A DNA stretch of 64,000 bases from Adiantum capillus-veneris (lineage: Eukaryota > Streptophyta > Polypodiopsida > Polypodiales > Pteridaceae): the NCBI GenBank assembly GCA_014529385.2, contig CM043958.1:83034025-83098024 (forward strand), given 5' to 3'. Below, piece by piece: positions 40,243-52,695 of this stretch. Numbering within the stretch: position 1 is the first letter of the stretch; each line of letters begins with the position of its first letter. A program made the translations under genes and the position numbers. Under the pieces are notes generated by a model. The model did no database searches. It saw nothing but the letters and a program-made list of their open reading frames with translations, and was not told the DNA's origin.

Positions 40243-42189
40243 TATGTTTAGCAGGATAGATCTAAAGAGTGGGTACCATCAGATACGCATTAGATCAGAG
40301 GATGTGCACAAGACTGCTTTTAGAACGACGTTTGGCCTTTACGAATTTTTAGTGATGCCCTTTGGTCTCACAAATGCTCCTGTTACGTTCAATAGGATGA
40401 TGGACAGAATTTTCCGTCCACACCAGCAGTTTGTTGGTACATTCTTTGATGACATGATAGTCTACTCAAAGAATGAAGAGGAGCATAGGCATCACTTGGC
40501 CATTGTGTTCAAAGAGTTACGCAGTCATAAGTTGCTCATCAATGCAAAGAAAAGTGAGTTTTTTCTGGAAGAGATTCACTTTCTGGGACACATTGTCTCA
40601 AAGGATGGTGTCAGAATGGATCCTGCAAAAGTTGAAGCGATCAAGTCATGGCCAGATTTGAAGACGGTGCATGATGTCCGAAGCTTCTTGGGACTGAGCT
40701 CCTATTACAGAAGGTTTATCTGAAATTTCGCTGAGATTGCTTCACCTTTACATGCTCTTCAAAAGAAGGCAGTCACCTTTAGATGGACACAAAAAGAGAT
40801 TTCAGCTTTTAATCTCTTAAAAGAAAAGATGACTTCAGATCCATTCATTGTGTTGCCAGATCTTAGGAAGTCGTTTGTGGTCCAGTGTGAAGCCTGCAGT
40901 AGTAGGATTGGTGCAGTGCTAATGCAAGATGGCAGGGTAGTAGCCTATGAGAGCAGAATTTTGCAAGGGCCAGAGATGACCATGCAGGTCTATGAGAAAG
41001 AGTTATTGGCTGTGATTCATGCGCTCTTAAGTTGGAAACACTACTTGCTAGGTGCAGATTTCGTTGTCCAAACGGACCATCAGACCTTGCGCTACTTCTT
41101 GACACATACAAAGTTATCTGAGAAGCATATGCGATGGGCAAATATCTTGTCCATGTTCCATTTTCAGATTGTGCATGTGGAAGGCAAGAAGAATGTTGTG
41201 GCTGATGCCTTGTCAAGGAAGCCACAAATTTCAGCTGTGTCAATTCCTTATCATCATGAACTTGATGATATGAGGGAACAATATGAAAGTGATGAAGATT
41301 TTGCAAGGGTCTTCGAGCAGCTAATGCATGGACAACGTCATGAACACTATCTCCATCAAAGATGGATTCATGATGATGCATGGCAGATTGTGTGTCACAA
41401 AGCCATTGCGACGCAAAGTTATGGAAGAGAGTCATGTCCCACCGTATGCAGGGCATCGTGGTATCGATGCTACAGTTAAAGCGGTTGAGACATTCTTCTA
41501 CTGGCCTACATTGAGAAGAGATGTGGATGCCTTTGTGCGAGAATGCCTAATATGCCAAAAGGTCAAGTTTGACAGGCAAAAGGCACCAGGGTTATTGCAA
41601 CCACTACCTATTCCAGATAAACCATGGGAAAGTATTGCTATGGATTTTATCTTTGATCTTCCGAGAACGTAGATAGGAAACGATGGTATTTGGACCATTA
41701 TTTGTAGATTTAGCAAATAGGCTCATTTTATTCCTGTCAGGAAGAAGATAAAACCAGATCAGATGGCACGCTTGTTTATGAGCAATATTTTCAAGTATCA
41801 TGGCATGCCACAGTCGATTGTTAGTGACCGTGATCCACGCATGACAAGTTTGTTCTGGAGAGGCTTGTTTGAGAATATGGGCACAACGCTCAAATTCTCT
41901 TCGTCATTTCATCCTCAAACAGATGGCCAGTTAGAAGAGGCAAATTCTACTGTCCTAGATGATTAGATCTGCTGAAGTGTTATGTGTCAGAGCATAAAGG
42001 AAAGTGGGAGCAGTACTTGCCATTGGTGGAGTATGCATACAATAATACAGTGCATTCATCAACTGGCAAGGCACCTTTTGAGATAGTTGAAGGTGGCAAG
42101 AAAGTTCCTCCCATACTGCATACAAAGGACAAGATATTTGAAGCAGATAAGTATGTTCAGGACATGGATGAAATGTACAAGAAGGTCAA
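40243..42189 (+). pseudogene. Element C RT (rest), RNase H and integrase
   Basis: This continues RT after element B: MFSRIDLKSGYHQIRI, MPFGLTNAPVTFNR, and the catalytic FFDDMIVYSK. RNase H follows (DHQTLRYFL, NVVADALSRKP) and then integrase with its HHCC finger (GHRGIDATV...CLICQKVK), MDFIFDLP, VSDRDPRM and FHPQTDGQ. Breaks are a TGA at 40721-40723 in place of Arg, TAG at 41670-41672 and 41718-41720 in place of Gln, and frameshifts near 41345 and 41970. The frame ends at element D. Confidence 0.88.
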
Positions 42190-42753
42190 TGTAACAGACT
42201 TGGACACTCCCAAGTCAAGAATCAACCGTGACAACTCCAAATAACCACTTCCAAAACAATTCACAGATCACAATACTGGCCCGGCGGAGTTCCGTGCCTA
42301 GAGATATTGGCCCCAAAGACTGGCGCCCCTTTTGGTATTTCTTTTTATATTAATCAAATCAAAGTATAAGAGAGTGGCTAGGGTTTCACTCTCAGACTCT
42401 GCTCCAGATGCTCTGAGAAGTGAGGCCCTCACCACTAATTTAAAGGTTACAAGGGATGCCCAAAAGCAGAGCCCCAAAAGCTTGAAAGCAAAAGCAGATT
42501 CTCTCTCTCTCTCTCTCTCAATGAGAGTCAGTAAAAAGCAAGTTCTCTTTTTCTCTTTCTTTCTCCCAAATCAAAGCGAAAACCTGAGATCTGCGTCGCT
42601 CAAAATTTCCTTTTAATTTTTTTTAAAAAAAATTTCAGCCTCTGGGATTTCCGGAAATTAGGGTTTCTGGCAGAAATTAGGGTTTGCAAGAATTTCAGGG
42701 TTTCTGGCAGAAATTAGGGTTTCTGTTGTCCGCCACGTCATCACTTTGTGACA
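42190..42753 (-). repeat. Element D 3' LTR (left)
   Basis: The LTR is 564 bp and homologous to the B LTRs. The telo-box-like cluster lies at about 42657-42724. The minus-strand polypurine tract (AAGAGGGAGGTA) follows at 42754-42765. Confidence 0.92.
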
Positions 42754-42765
42754 TACCTCCCTCTT

Positions 42766-43406
42766 GAAAGCATTGTAATCGACCGCGATTACGCCTGCAA
42801 AACCGACAAAAGCCATAAATCGTCTTAGCAGACACTGACTGTTAGTTCCTATGTACTAGGAACACACATCTAGCACATGTACAAAATCGACAGTCACATC
42901 ACACGACATCACAGGACATCACCAGACATCACAGGACATCACATGACATTCAACATTCATTCGGATCTTAGACCATGATTTATCGGCAATGTAGCTAGCA
43001 ATCACATCTAGGTCCAATCGAGACCTCATCGATGTCCGATTGACTAACCCCTATTGCAACCATGTCTATTCGAGATCAATCAGACCAAAATGCTGCAGTC
43101 ATTTCGTCTATCAGTTCCTGCACTCACAAGAAGTCAAGAACAAATCAGTATCATAATCAGGAATTCCATTTCATAAAGTCATGCAGCAGAATACTGTCAG
43201 CTCTCAGTATCCCTGAAGCTCAAAGAGACATCAGTGACTTCAGTATCAAAATCGAGGCATCTGTTGACAAAGGAGCGGAGTAACTCCCCTCTTGTGCATC
43301 CCACTGCACCAGATCTTCGGCCAAGCTAAGTTTTTGGGTTCCGTTTGGAGTAGACTATGCTAAACCAAAACATTGAGGTAAAGTTTCACAATCCGAGGAG
43401 TATCTG
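42766..43406 (-). other. Element D 3' noncoding region
   Basis: This is homologous to 34291-34883 in B, including the ACATCACAGG-type repeats at about 42897-42950. No gene. Confidence 0.8.
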
Positions 43407-46400
43407 CTAGGTCCTCCTCCTCCATCCACTTCGCATCAAATACAGGAAAGTTCTTGAACTAAACCAAGAACCGCCTTTCTTCGTATCATTATGTGCCAAA
43501 ATCTGTTCAGGAACAACGATCTCCTCGTTTTCTTCCACTGCGGGTTGCTCATCAGGCTCCCCATCATCAGGCACATCACCCTTAACAGGGTTCAAGAGAC
43601 TCACATGCAATGCATTATGAATCCTCAAGTATCTGCCAGTTCCAATCGGAAGGAGACATCATTTATCTTGTCAGTGATCTGGAAAGGTCCTTAGTATCAC
43701 ATACTAAGCTTTGGAAAAAGCCTCTCCTTTCTCTTTTTCTTTCGCAGGCGTGCCTTCTCAAAAGTAACAGCACCCAATCATCCTCCTTCAATTTCAAGTC
43801 GCGACGATGGCGATCCGCTGCCTTTTTCTGTCGTTCTTGAGACTCCTGTAAAGTCTCGCGAACCTTGGCAAAAGCCGTATCCAAATCTCGCGAATATTCA
43901 TCCGCTTCCAATATCTAATCTTCCGTGCTCAGAAAGGATGGAACCTTCGCAGCACTTTCAACAATCTCACATGGCGTCTTCCGCGTCGAAGAGTGTATCG
44001 TGTTATTGTAGGCAAATTCCACCAAAGGTAAGTTCTTTTCCCATTGAGTCTTCTGATCCGAGATACAAGACTTCAATAACTCTAAAACCACTGAATTGGC
44101 AATCTCAGATTGCCCGTCAGTCTACAAGTGGAACGATGATGAGAACTGCAACCGCGTGCCAATGTTCTTCCAAATTGCCTTCCAAAACAAACTCATAAAT
44201 CTGGGGTCTCTGTCGGAGACAATCGTCTCTGACGTACCATGTAATTGGAAAATCATCGTGATCATTCTGTGTTCTCGGGAGATCAAACATGAAATCCATT
44301 TCAATATTTTCCCAGGGGCGGGTGGGTATGGGTAAAGGCTGTAACAATCCCTGTGCCTTATGCTTGTCAAACTTGACCTTCTGGCATACCAAGCAACTAC
44401 GCTCAAACTCTTCCACATCCTCCTGAGTCTCCGCTAAAAGAAATATCTCTCTACCCCTTTCATGGTGGTAGCAATGCCGCGGTGACCCGTGAAAGGTGGA
44501 CAGTGGCATTCAGTCATAACCTTATCCCTCAACGGCTGTGTAACGCACAACATAGTCTTTTTCATCAAGTAGCCTTCCCGAAGGGAGTATCCCGCTACTG
44601 TCTCCCCATCCCGTATCCGTGTGAAAATATCTGCAAAATCTGTATCTGTGGCATACTGATCGACCATATCCTCGAAGCTCCTATGATGTATTGCGGAAAT
44701 AGCCAGAACCAACGGTTTCCGAGACAAAGCATCTGCCACCACATTCTTCTGTCCCTGCACATGGACAATTTGGAAGTGGAACTGTGACAAGATGTTCGCC
44801 CACCGCATCTGCTTTTCCGAAAGCTGCTTCTGTGACAAGAAGTAGCGCAAACTCTGATGGTCTGTAAAGACAGTAAAATCCGCTCCGAGTAGGTAATGCC
44901 GCCACTGAGTAAGAGCATGGATAACCGCCAAAAGCTCTCTCTCATAGATCTGTGCTGTCATCTCCGGCCTAGAGAACAAACGGCTCTCGCAAGCTATGAC
45001 ATGGCCTTCTTGCATCAAGACCGCACCCAGACTACGACCACAAGCATCACAATATACTTCAAATGACTTCTGCAAGTCCGGCAAAGTCAAAATAGGTCCC
45101 GTAGTCAATTTCTCTTTGAATATCCGAAAGGCAGTCACCTCTGTGGGTCCCCACGAAAAAGGTACTCCTTTCTGTGTCAAGGTAGGCAAAGGGGAAGCAA
45201 CCTCTGCAAACTTTCGTATGAACCGCCTGTAGTACGAACACAGTCTCAAGAAGCTTCTAACTTCATGGACATTCCTCAAGTCGGGCCAATCAAGGATAGT
45301 CTCTATCTTGGCCCGGTCCAGTTGCACTCCTGCTGCTGACACAATGTGTCCCAAAAAGTGTATCTCTGGTAGGAAAAATTCACTTTTCTTTGCATTAATC
45401 ACTAACGTGTGATCTCGTAATGCCTGAAAGACTTGAAGCAGATGATCTCTGTGTTCTGCCTCATTCTTGGAGAAAACAATGATGTCGTCAAAGAGAGTGC
45501 CAACAAATAGCCTGTACTCTCGAAAAATCCTATCCATCATCCGGTTAAATGTCGCAGGAGCATTGGTTAAGCCAAAAGGCATCACCAGAAACTCAAATAA
45601 CCCAAAAGTCGTCCGAAAAGCTGTCTTGTAGACATCTCCTGGCGCTATCCTGATATGATGATATCCACTCTTCAAGTCAATCCTGCTAAAGCACGAGGAT
45701 CCGTGTAACCTGTGGAGTATATCATCGATCCTAGGAATCGGAAATCTGTTCTTGATGGTGATTTCGTTGAGAGCTATAATCGATGCACATTCTTCAAGAT
45801 CCATCTTTCTTCAAAACCAACAACACTGGAGAGCAATACGGTGAAGTACTAGGCTGGACAAGACCCTTTTCCAAGAGGTCTTTCATTGGGTTCATAATCT
45901 TTTCATTCTGTACTCGGCTCACACGGTAAGGTGGCCGATTCGGTGGCGTGCTTCCAGGTATCAGATCAATGGTTTGATCTTCAGGCCCTCTGAAAAGCAA
46001 TCGGCATGAGTGTGGAGAAAAATCTTGGCGTTCTTTTGATCAGGTCAAAACATATTCAACCTTTATCCAGCGTTCAGTTCTCTTCCAAAAGAATGAGTAA
46101 GAAACTGAAGTTCATCAAGTACAATCTCTAAGCCCTTGATTTATCAAAGTCGCTTTCTCGGCCGGGTAGTCAACCACGGCGTAGTTCTTGTGGTACCAAG
46201 GGATCCTGAGTAGAACGTCACTCGCGTGCCCTGAACACCCCTGTCATTGCAAACGAAGTTTGCCAATGCTCTGTGTAATGGCAACATCCCATCCGGGTGC
46301 CAGTCGAACTACCTCCGCCTATGGCGTCAGTTTGTTGGGCGTAATTCCAAATCGAGCCGCCAATTCCAAGTGAAAAGAAGTTGGCCTTGGCTCCTTCAAA

Positions 46401-46480
46401 AGAGCTTCCTGATCCTTCACTTTGCCCCAAAAGCGGCAAAGTTTGTACTTCCATTCATTAGATTCGGTGCAGGTCCCACG
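43407..46480 (-). pseudogene. Element D pol
   Basis: The protease remnant (about 46220-46440) has the same lost active-site block as B. RT-RNase H is read from about 46000 to 44434, with a frame break near 45795: PPNRPPYRVS, RIDLKSGYHHIRI, MPFGLTNAPATFNR, then FDDIIVFSK with L before the F in place of the usual F. RNase H has NVVADALSRKP, and the integrase finger follows. The integrase core lacks the same ~100 bases as B, and a stop or frameshift precedes the chromodomain end near 43407. Confidence 0.85.
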
Positions 46481-46504
46481 CCATGTTGTACCAGTTCTGC
46501 TTTT

Positions 46505-48062
46505 CTATCTGCCTTTTCTGCCACATTCCTCAGCTGCTCTCGAACTCTCAGGCCTGTCGTCGTCTTTATCATTCTGGTCTTTCTGTGCCTTATTAGGGCA
46601 CTTCGCGGAGATATGTCGCTGTTCCCCGCATCCAAAGCACTTCCCCTCTCTGATGAAGTGAGCTCTCTCCTCAGGAGTAAGCTTGGGTTGTGCATCCTTT
46701 TTTTCTCTGCGTTGCTCTTTTTTCTTTCTACTTTCATTCCCAGAAGTCTGTTCGGCTCGTTGTGTCATGGCCTCATCTGTGGGGTAGGTCAGACTGCCAG
46801 AGTGAATGACAAAGCCCCGCTCGCATGACTCATCAACTCCTGAATAGAAGTTGACTTTTGTTCCAAGGAGTGATCTCGGATCTCTGTAGGTAGACCCAAG
46901 GTAAACCGCTCAATCTGTTCTCTGAACGAGATCTTCTTGAATGAAGAGGCGGGTAGAAAAGAGCTCCAGAATCTTTCACAATAAGCATTGATTGTATCTT
47001 TCTTGGTCATCCGATGGTTCCAAGCAGCTCGTATATCTCACTCAAACTCTTGAGTCAACCAAGAAGAAATAAAAAGCCTCTTAAATTTCAGCCATTTAAC
47101 TGGCGCAGTCTTGTTTAAAAGAAGCGTGGACCACCAAGTACGAGCATTCCCCTTAAAGTAAGAGGCAGCTCTCCGAATCTTGGAGTGCTCTGAATAGCGT
47201 CCTCCAGCGAAAGCGATGTCAAACTGCTGTATAAAAGACAAAGCCTTCGAAGCATTTGAGTATCCTGAAAAAGTATCAAACTTGATCGAGTGGCCACCTT
47301 CCTTAAACTCTCGGACTTTCTTGCTTTTATCTTCGAGAAAGTCATACTGGTTGGCTTTGTAAAAATTCTTCTTGTTCGCATAAAACTTTCCGTCATCGGA
47401 ATCTGAGCTGTCTGTAGACGAGTCCTCAGTAGAACTGTCAGTCTCTGGCGAGATGTAGCCTTCTTCTTGCCCTTTCCGAAGCTTTGTTTCTTGCTTCGCT
47501 TTTTACCTTTTCTGTCTTCTTCGCTCGAATCTGAAGAGCTAGAAGAACTGTCAGAAGAAGAAGAAGAAGAAGAACTGGGTACTCCTTCAAATCGAACACG
47601 CTTCTTTTGTTTCTTTGCCTTGTCAAAAGTCGACTGACGACCCAAATAACCTGGAAAGTCAGTGCTTTTCTTCTGCTTTTTGCCGTGCTTTTTGGCTTTC
47701 TTTTGCGCGTCAAAAAGCTGAGCAATCCGTGCATCAACCACGTTCTCCAGTTCCTTCTCCGTATATTTCTTGGAGGCAGAAGGTTTCTTGAGAGCGGGTT
47801 TCGGGAGTGGTGTTGTGGTTCTCTGCCACTCCATCTGTACCTCTTCCAAAGAGGTCTGGTTCATATATTTTACCATCTTTGGGTCCTTGGCAAAATTGAG
47901 CATTATCTTTGTTGTATCGCCAATCAATTGACGACGCTCCATCTCTCTTTGCTCCGCCTGAGTAGGCCGAGGCGGGCCATACTCTCTATCCGAATCTTCG
48001 TTGTGATCCCAGCTCGCATCTCCAGATGCAGAGGGAGTCGATTGATCATTGCCTGAAGCCAT
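46505..48062 (-). pseudogene. Element D gag
   Basis: The start is at the minus-strand ATG near 48062 (MASGNDQSTPSASGDAS). The N-terminal part is open where B has a stop (CAG here). Frameshifts near 47455 (a loss in the Lys-rich tract) and near 47035 break the frame. The capsid block (SFIQQFDIAFAGG, FKGNARTWWSTLLL) and the knuckle (CFGCGEQRHISAKC, with R replacing the G before the histidine) are visible. Confidence 0.83.
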
Positions 48063-48135
48063 AGGTGCCGCGGAAAAAAAAATTTCGGGGATCGGATTTC
48101 CCGTAGAAGAGAAATCGACCGTGCTCTGATACCAC

Positions 48136-48714
48136 TGTAACAGACTTGGACACTCCCAAGTCAAGAATCAACCGCGACAGCTCCAAATAACCACTTCCAA
48201 AACAATTCACAGATCTCAATAGATTTGCACTGGCCCGACGGAGTTCCGTGCCTAGAGATATTGGCCCCAAAGATTGGCGCCCCTTTCGGTATTTCTTTTT
48301 ATATTAATCAAATCAAAGTACAAGAGAGTGGCTAGGGTTTCACTCTCAGACTCTGCGTCCAGATGCTCTGAGAAGTGAGGCCCTCACCACTAATTTAAAG
48401 GTTACAAGGGATGCCCAAGAGCAGAGCCCCAAAAGCTTGAAAGCAAATGCAGATTCTCTCTCTCTCAATGAGAGTCAGTAAAAAGCAAGTTCTCTTTTTC
48501 TCTTTCTTTCTCCCAAATCAAAGTGAAAAGCTGAGATTTGCGTCGCTCAAAATTTCCCAAAAAAAAATAAAATTAATTTTTTCTTTTAATAAATTTCAAC
48601 CTCCGCGATTTCCGGAAATCAGGGTTTCTGGCAGAAATTAGGGTTTGCAGGAATTTCAGGGTTTCTGGCAGAAATTAGGGTTTCTGCTGTCCGCCACGTC
48701 ATCACTTTGTGAGA
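48136..48714 (-). repeat. Element D 5' LTR (right)
   Basis: The LTR is 579 bp, with the telo-box-like cluster at about 48618-48683 and the initiator-Met primer site (minus strand, about 48119-48134) just outside. Confidence 0.92.
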
Positions 48715-49257
48715 GTCAAAGTGGCCTTAGAAAGGACTCAGGCAAAGCAAAAGAAAGCAGCTGATCGTCACCGTCGTGAAGTGGTATATTCACTTGGTGA
48801 TTGGGTGCTTTTACGCTTTGAAAAGGCAAGGTTAAAGAAGATGAAGGGCAAGGAAAGACTGTTTCCAAAGCTCAGCATGCGTTATTATGGGCCTTTTCAA
48901 GTGTGCGACATAATCAGTGATGTTGCATATAGGCTGAAATTGCCTGACAGTTGGAAGATTCACAATGCGTTTCATGTGAGTCTTCTCAGACCCTATGTGG
49001 GTGATGTGCCAGAGGATATGCCAGCTGAAGATCAGCCGGAAGTTGAGGAACTTGACGAGATCTTGGTCCCGGAACAGATTTTGGCACACAAAGAAAGGAA
49101 AGTGAAAGGCAAGGTTGCTAGGCGTTACTTGGTAAAGTTCAGAAACTATCCACCAATGGATTCTAAGTGGATGGAAGAAGGTGAACTTGTAGAGTCACCA
49201 ACTGTGTTATCACTTTACCTTGAAGCCTTCGATTTGCAACCTACCTTGACCCCTTGA
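48715..49257 (+). pseudogene. Element C C-terminal domain with chromodomain
   Basis: This is the last part of the C polyprotein, resuming after element D with RTQAKQKKAADRHRRE and FPKLSMRYYGPFQV (integrase C-terminal GPY-like module). A chromodomain-like block follows (YLVKFRNYPPMDSKWM). Chromodomains of gypsy chromoviruses steer integration to particular chromatin. The stop is TGA at 49255-49257. The open frame at 48709 begins inside element D's LTR, so its apparent ATG is not a real start. Confidence 0.88.
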
Positions 49258-49830
49258 GTTTCAAAGCTACATGGATTGTCAGTGTGACAATGGCTTCTGA
49301 AATAAATGATGTACATAGTATTTAAAGTGAGCTCAAATGAAATACCTGTTACATGAATGTTAGAGCTGTAAAGATTGTCAGTTTGGCAATTGCTCTTATG
49401 GAATGTCCAAAACTTTGGTTAGTGCTATAGAAGTGAGTATTTCTTGTCAGTTTGTCAAGGATACAGTAATTGCTTCTATTAAAGGGTACATGTGTAACTG
49501 CATTCTTAAAATGTCGGTTTGGGTATGCTCGAAAGTGTTACTGGGCCTAACGTGTACTATAAGACAGTGGCAAAATGTGTGGCTACCATTTTGTCATTGG
49601 AAAGTTAGTGACTCAAAGCAATGGCAGAGTGCGAAGCTACCACTATGTCATTGGGACAGGGTTCACACGCAGGCAATACATGTGTTGACGAGGTGTTGAA
49701 TACACCAGGGTTGACAATGAGCATTTATGTGTCGTACATGTGTCGACAGGTGTTGAATACATCAGTGTTGACTGTGAGCATGTACGACATAGATGCAAAC
49801 GAGGACGTTTGAGATTTCAAGAGGGGGGTA
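49258..49830 (+). other. Element C 3' noncoding region and polypurine tract
   Basis: About 570 bp without coding sequence. Degenerate tandem units are visible, including GTTGACGAGGTGTTGAATACA / GTCGACAGGTGTTGAATACA near 49685 and 49742 and a repeated GCTACCA...TGTCATTGG block near 49580 and 49637. The tract AAGAGGGGGGTA (49819-49830) directly precedes the 3' LTR. Confidence 0.8.
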
Positions 49831-51304
49831 TGTCACCAGCGTGTGACTACTATCTATCCTTTTTGTTGATTTCTTTCTTATTATTTATTTACTCTCACTT
49901 TTTGGAAACACCCCTCGGGAAATCTAACTGCCCTGCATTGCATAGCTAGTGTGGAACTGTCCAGAGGGAGTCCAGGCCTGAGGGCAAGAGAGCGCTAAGG
50001 TTGGACAAGGACTATGGTTAGCCAAAGTGGGGTCATTGACTAGCCAAAGTGGAATCCTTTGCTACAGAGGCTACATGTCAGTTCTGGATGTGGCCGCAGT
50101 GTACAAAGAGGGTCAGATGACCTAGAAAGATACAATGGCAGCATCTCCTAAAATTTAGGGAACTGCTATTTTGGGACCTAAAAATGTGTTGGCGTCATTA
50201 CCTCCGGAATGACAAGGGGAACATTTTCTTACTCTTCCGTGAAGTCAACTGGGCAACCGGTTGGGAGATTTTTAGGCGGCAACCCCGAAATGGGAAAATG
50301 CTTGTAAATGTGCCAAGTGGCACCTTCTGGTGCACTTTCCTCATGCAACAAGAAGTGGCGCTGAATTTGAAGGAGGGAGAGCCCCATTTTCAGATTTTGT
50401 CACAGGTTAAGAGCTATGGAGTGCTTGCTTTCCCTCTTATGCACAGTGCGGTGCTAGGAGTGATGCCTTGCACGCTACGCACTGCCCTCTCTCTCCCCTT
50501 TGGCAGTATGTTATGCCCCTCTAGTGGGCTCTTCATTTGACCAATGTACAGTTGTGTGGGTTCATGCACGATTGCCGAGGCAAGAGCCTCTTGCACAGGT
50601 ACAGGATTAGCTAGCGGCTAATCCCCCGCAGGTACAGGTGATTCGGAGAGGTTTCACGCTCGAAATCTCGTCCGATTCAAAGGGCAAGTAGCCCTACAGG
50701 TGCGGGAGCTCGAGGACTTGCTACGGATGCAACCGGCACGCGAAACGGAGCCCGAAACAGTAAATTACAGCCTGCTGTGTATTTTTGCAGGTTTAGGGTT
50801 TGGCTCTAAACGAACCCTAATACCCCCAGGAGGTTCGGGGACACAAGGGGACCGCTGTACAAGTGATCTGGCGCATTTTCGGGGCTGAAAACAGAGAATT
50901 CAGCGTGCTGCAGATTCTCGCCAGGTTTTGCAAAGTGCCCGTATGCATCGGGAAAGTCATTTAATGCGTGGGAATACTGACCGTGAAGGGTTCTAGTACA
51001 GTTATGCTACCGAAATCAGGCCAGAACAGTCAAAATTCAGCCAAGGTTGTGCGGGGTAGCTTGGAAAGAACCATAGCGTTTATTCCCTCTTTTAAACAAT
51101 AAAGAAATACCGAAAGGGGCGCCTAAGTTAGGGGCCAATCTAGTGTTGGTCTTCTCATACAGGTGCATTCTAGCATCTGTATCCCATTCCCCTCTCTTGT
51201 GTCATTATAGCGCAGGTAGAATAGACGACTAATAATGGGTGAAAGCTAAATCAAGGTTTGAAGTAAAGTCTACCGCCCTTTTTGGATTGAACAGGCCGGT
51301 TTCA
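49831..51304 (+). repeat. Element C 3' LTR
   Basis: The LTR is 1474 bp, from TGTCACCAGC to GGCCGGTTTCA. It is followed by GTAGT and then by element A pol sequence. Confidence 0.93.
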
Positions 51305-51309
51305 GTAGT

Positions 51310-52695
51310 ACGAACACAAACCCAAGAAGCTTCTAACTTCATGGACATTCTTCAAATCGGGCCAATCATGGCAGGGTCCATCTGCACTCCTACTGCTGAG
51401 ACAATGTGTCCCAAAAAGTGTATCTCTGGTAGGAAAAATTCACTTTTCTTCCCATTAATCACCAACTTGTGATCTCGTAATGCCTGAAAGACCTGTAGCA
51501 GATGTTCTCGATGTTCTACCTCATCCTTGGAGAAAACAATGATGTCGTAAAAGAAAGTGCCAACAAATAGTCTGTACTCTCGAAAAATCTTGTCCGTCAT
51601 CCGGTTAAATGTCGCAGGAGCATTGGTTAGGCCAAAAGGCATTACCAAAAACTCAAATAACCCAAAAGTCGTCCGAAAAGCTGTCTCGTAGACATCTTCC
51701 GGGGCGATTTGGATCTGATGATATCCGCTCTTCAAGTCGATCCTGCTAAAACACGAGGATCCTTGTAGTCGGTCAAGAATATCATCGATCCTAGGAATCG
51801 AAAATCTGTTCTTGATGGTGATTTTGTTGAGAGCTCTATAATCGATGCACATTCTCCAAGATCCATCTTTCTTCAAAACCAACAACACTGGAGAGCAGTA
51901 CGGTGAAGTATTAGGCTGGACAAGACCCTTTTCCAAGAGGTCTTTCACTTGGTTTATAATTTCTTCGTTCGGGGATCAGCTCACACGGTAAGGTGGCCGG
52001 TCTGGTGGTGTGCTTCCAGGTATCAGATCAATGGTATAATCCTCAGGACAAGCGGGTGGTAACTCGCCTGACAGCCCCTTTGAAAAGCAATTGGCATGAG
52101 TATGGAGAAAATCTTGGCGTTTTTTATTAAGTTTAGACATATTTGTCCTATTCTCATCATTCAACTCTTTCAAAAAGATCGAGTAAACAAACAGACTGGA
52201 TTTCATTAATTTTCAAACGGCCGAAGCAGATACAATAGGGATATACTTGCCCTTAAGTTTCACATCAAGTACAATAGTTCGGCCCTTCTCTGTAGTCAAA
52301 GTCGCTTTTCTTGTCCGATAGTCGACCACGGCGTTGTTCTTATGGTACCAGGGAATTCCCAGGAGGACATCACAACCTTCCAAGGGCATTATGTAGAAGT
52401 CCTCGTGTCCCAAATACCCCTGACAATGCAATCGAAGTTTGCCAATGACAGGTGTAATGGCTACGTCCCTGTTGGGTGCCGCTAGAATTGCCTCTGCTAG
52501 TGGTCCCATCCGATCGGGTGTGATCTCGAGCCGCGCCGCCAATTCAGGTGAAATGAAGTGGGCCTTGGATCCTCCATCAAAGAAAATCAAAGCTTCTTGG
52601 TCTTTCATTTTGCCCCAAGCTCGGCAAAGTTGTGTACTCTCGTCAATCGTGCTTGGGTCAGTACCCATGCAATCTGAAACCAGTCCTGCTTTCAT
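51310..52695 (-). pseudogene. Element A protease and partial RT
   Basis: Protease (52695 to 52213) is open, with the active-site block FFDGGSKAHFIS and the second conserved block DVLLGIPWYHKN, so the domain is complete here. RT (about 52090 to 51352) has the usual motifs, but the catalytic FFDD reads FFYD (codon near 51549), a loss of the first catalytic Asp. RT is cut at 51309 by element C. Confidence 0.85.

Larger units (their letters stand above)
42190..48714 (-). mobile_element. Element D: second copy of the B family inserted in C
   Basis: This 6.5-kb minus-strand element is flanked by GTCAA (42185-42189 and 48715-48719). Its LTRs are 564 and 579 bp, with the initiator-Met primer site beside the right LTR. 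The last base pair of its right LTR reads GA instead of CA. Gene content and orientation match B, including the same protease and integrase lesions. D therefore descends from the same already-defective ancestor and entered C at an independent site. Confidence 0.95.
29541..51304 (+). mobile_element. Element C: Ty3/gypsy chromovirus-like element, split by B and D
   Basis: The outer LTRs are 1492 and 1474 bp and start TGTCACCAGC. The duplication GTAGT flanks the element (29536-29540 and 51305-51309). A primer site follows the left LTR and a G-run polypurine tract precedes the right LTR. Without the two inserts the element is about 8.7 kb. The Gag-Pol frame runs Gag, protease, RT, RNase H, integrase and chromodomain. 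It was inserted into element A and later received B in RT and D just after integrase. Several premature stops and frameshifts make it inactive. Confidence 0.95.
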
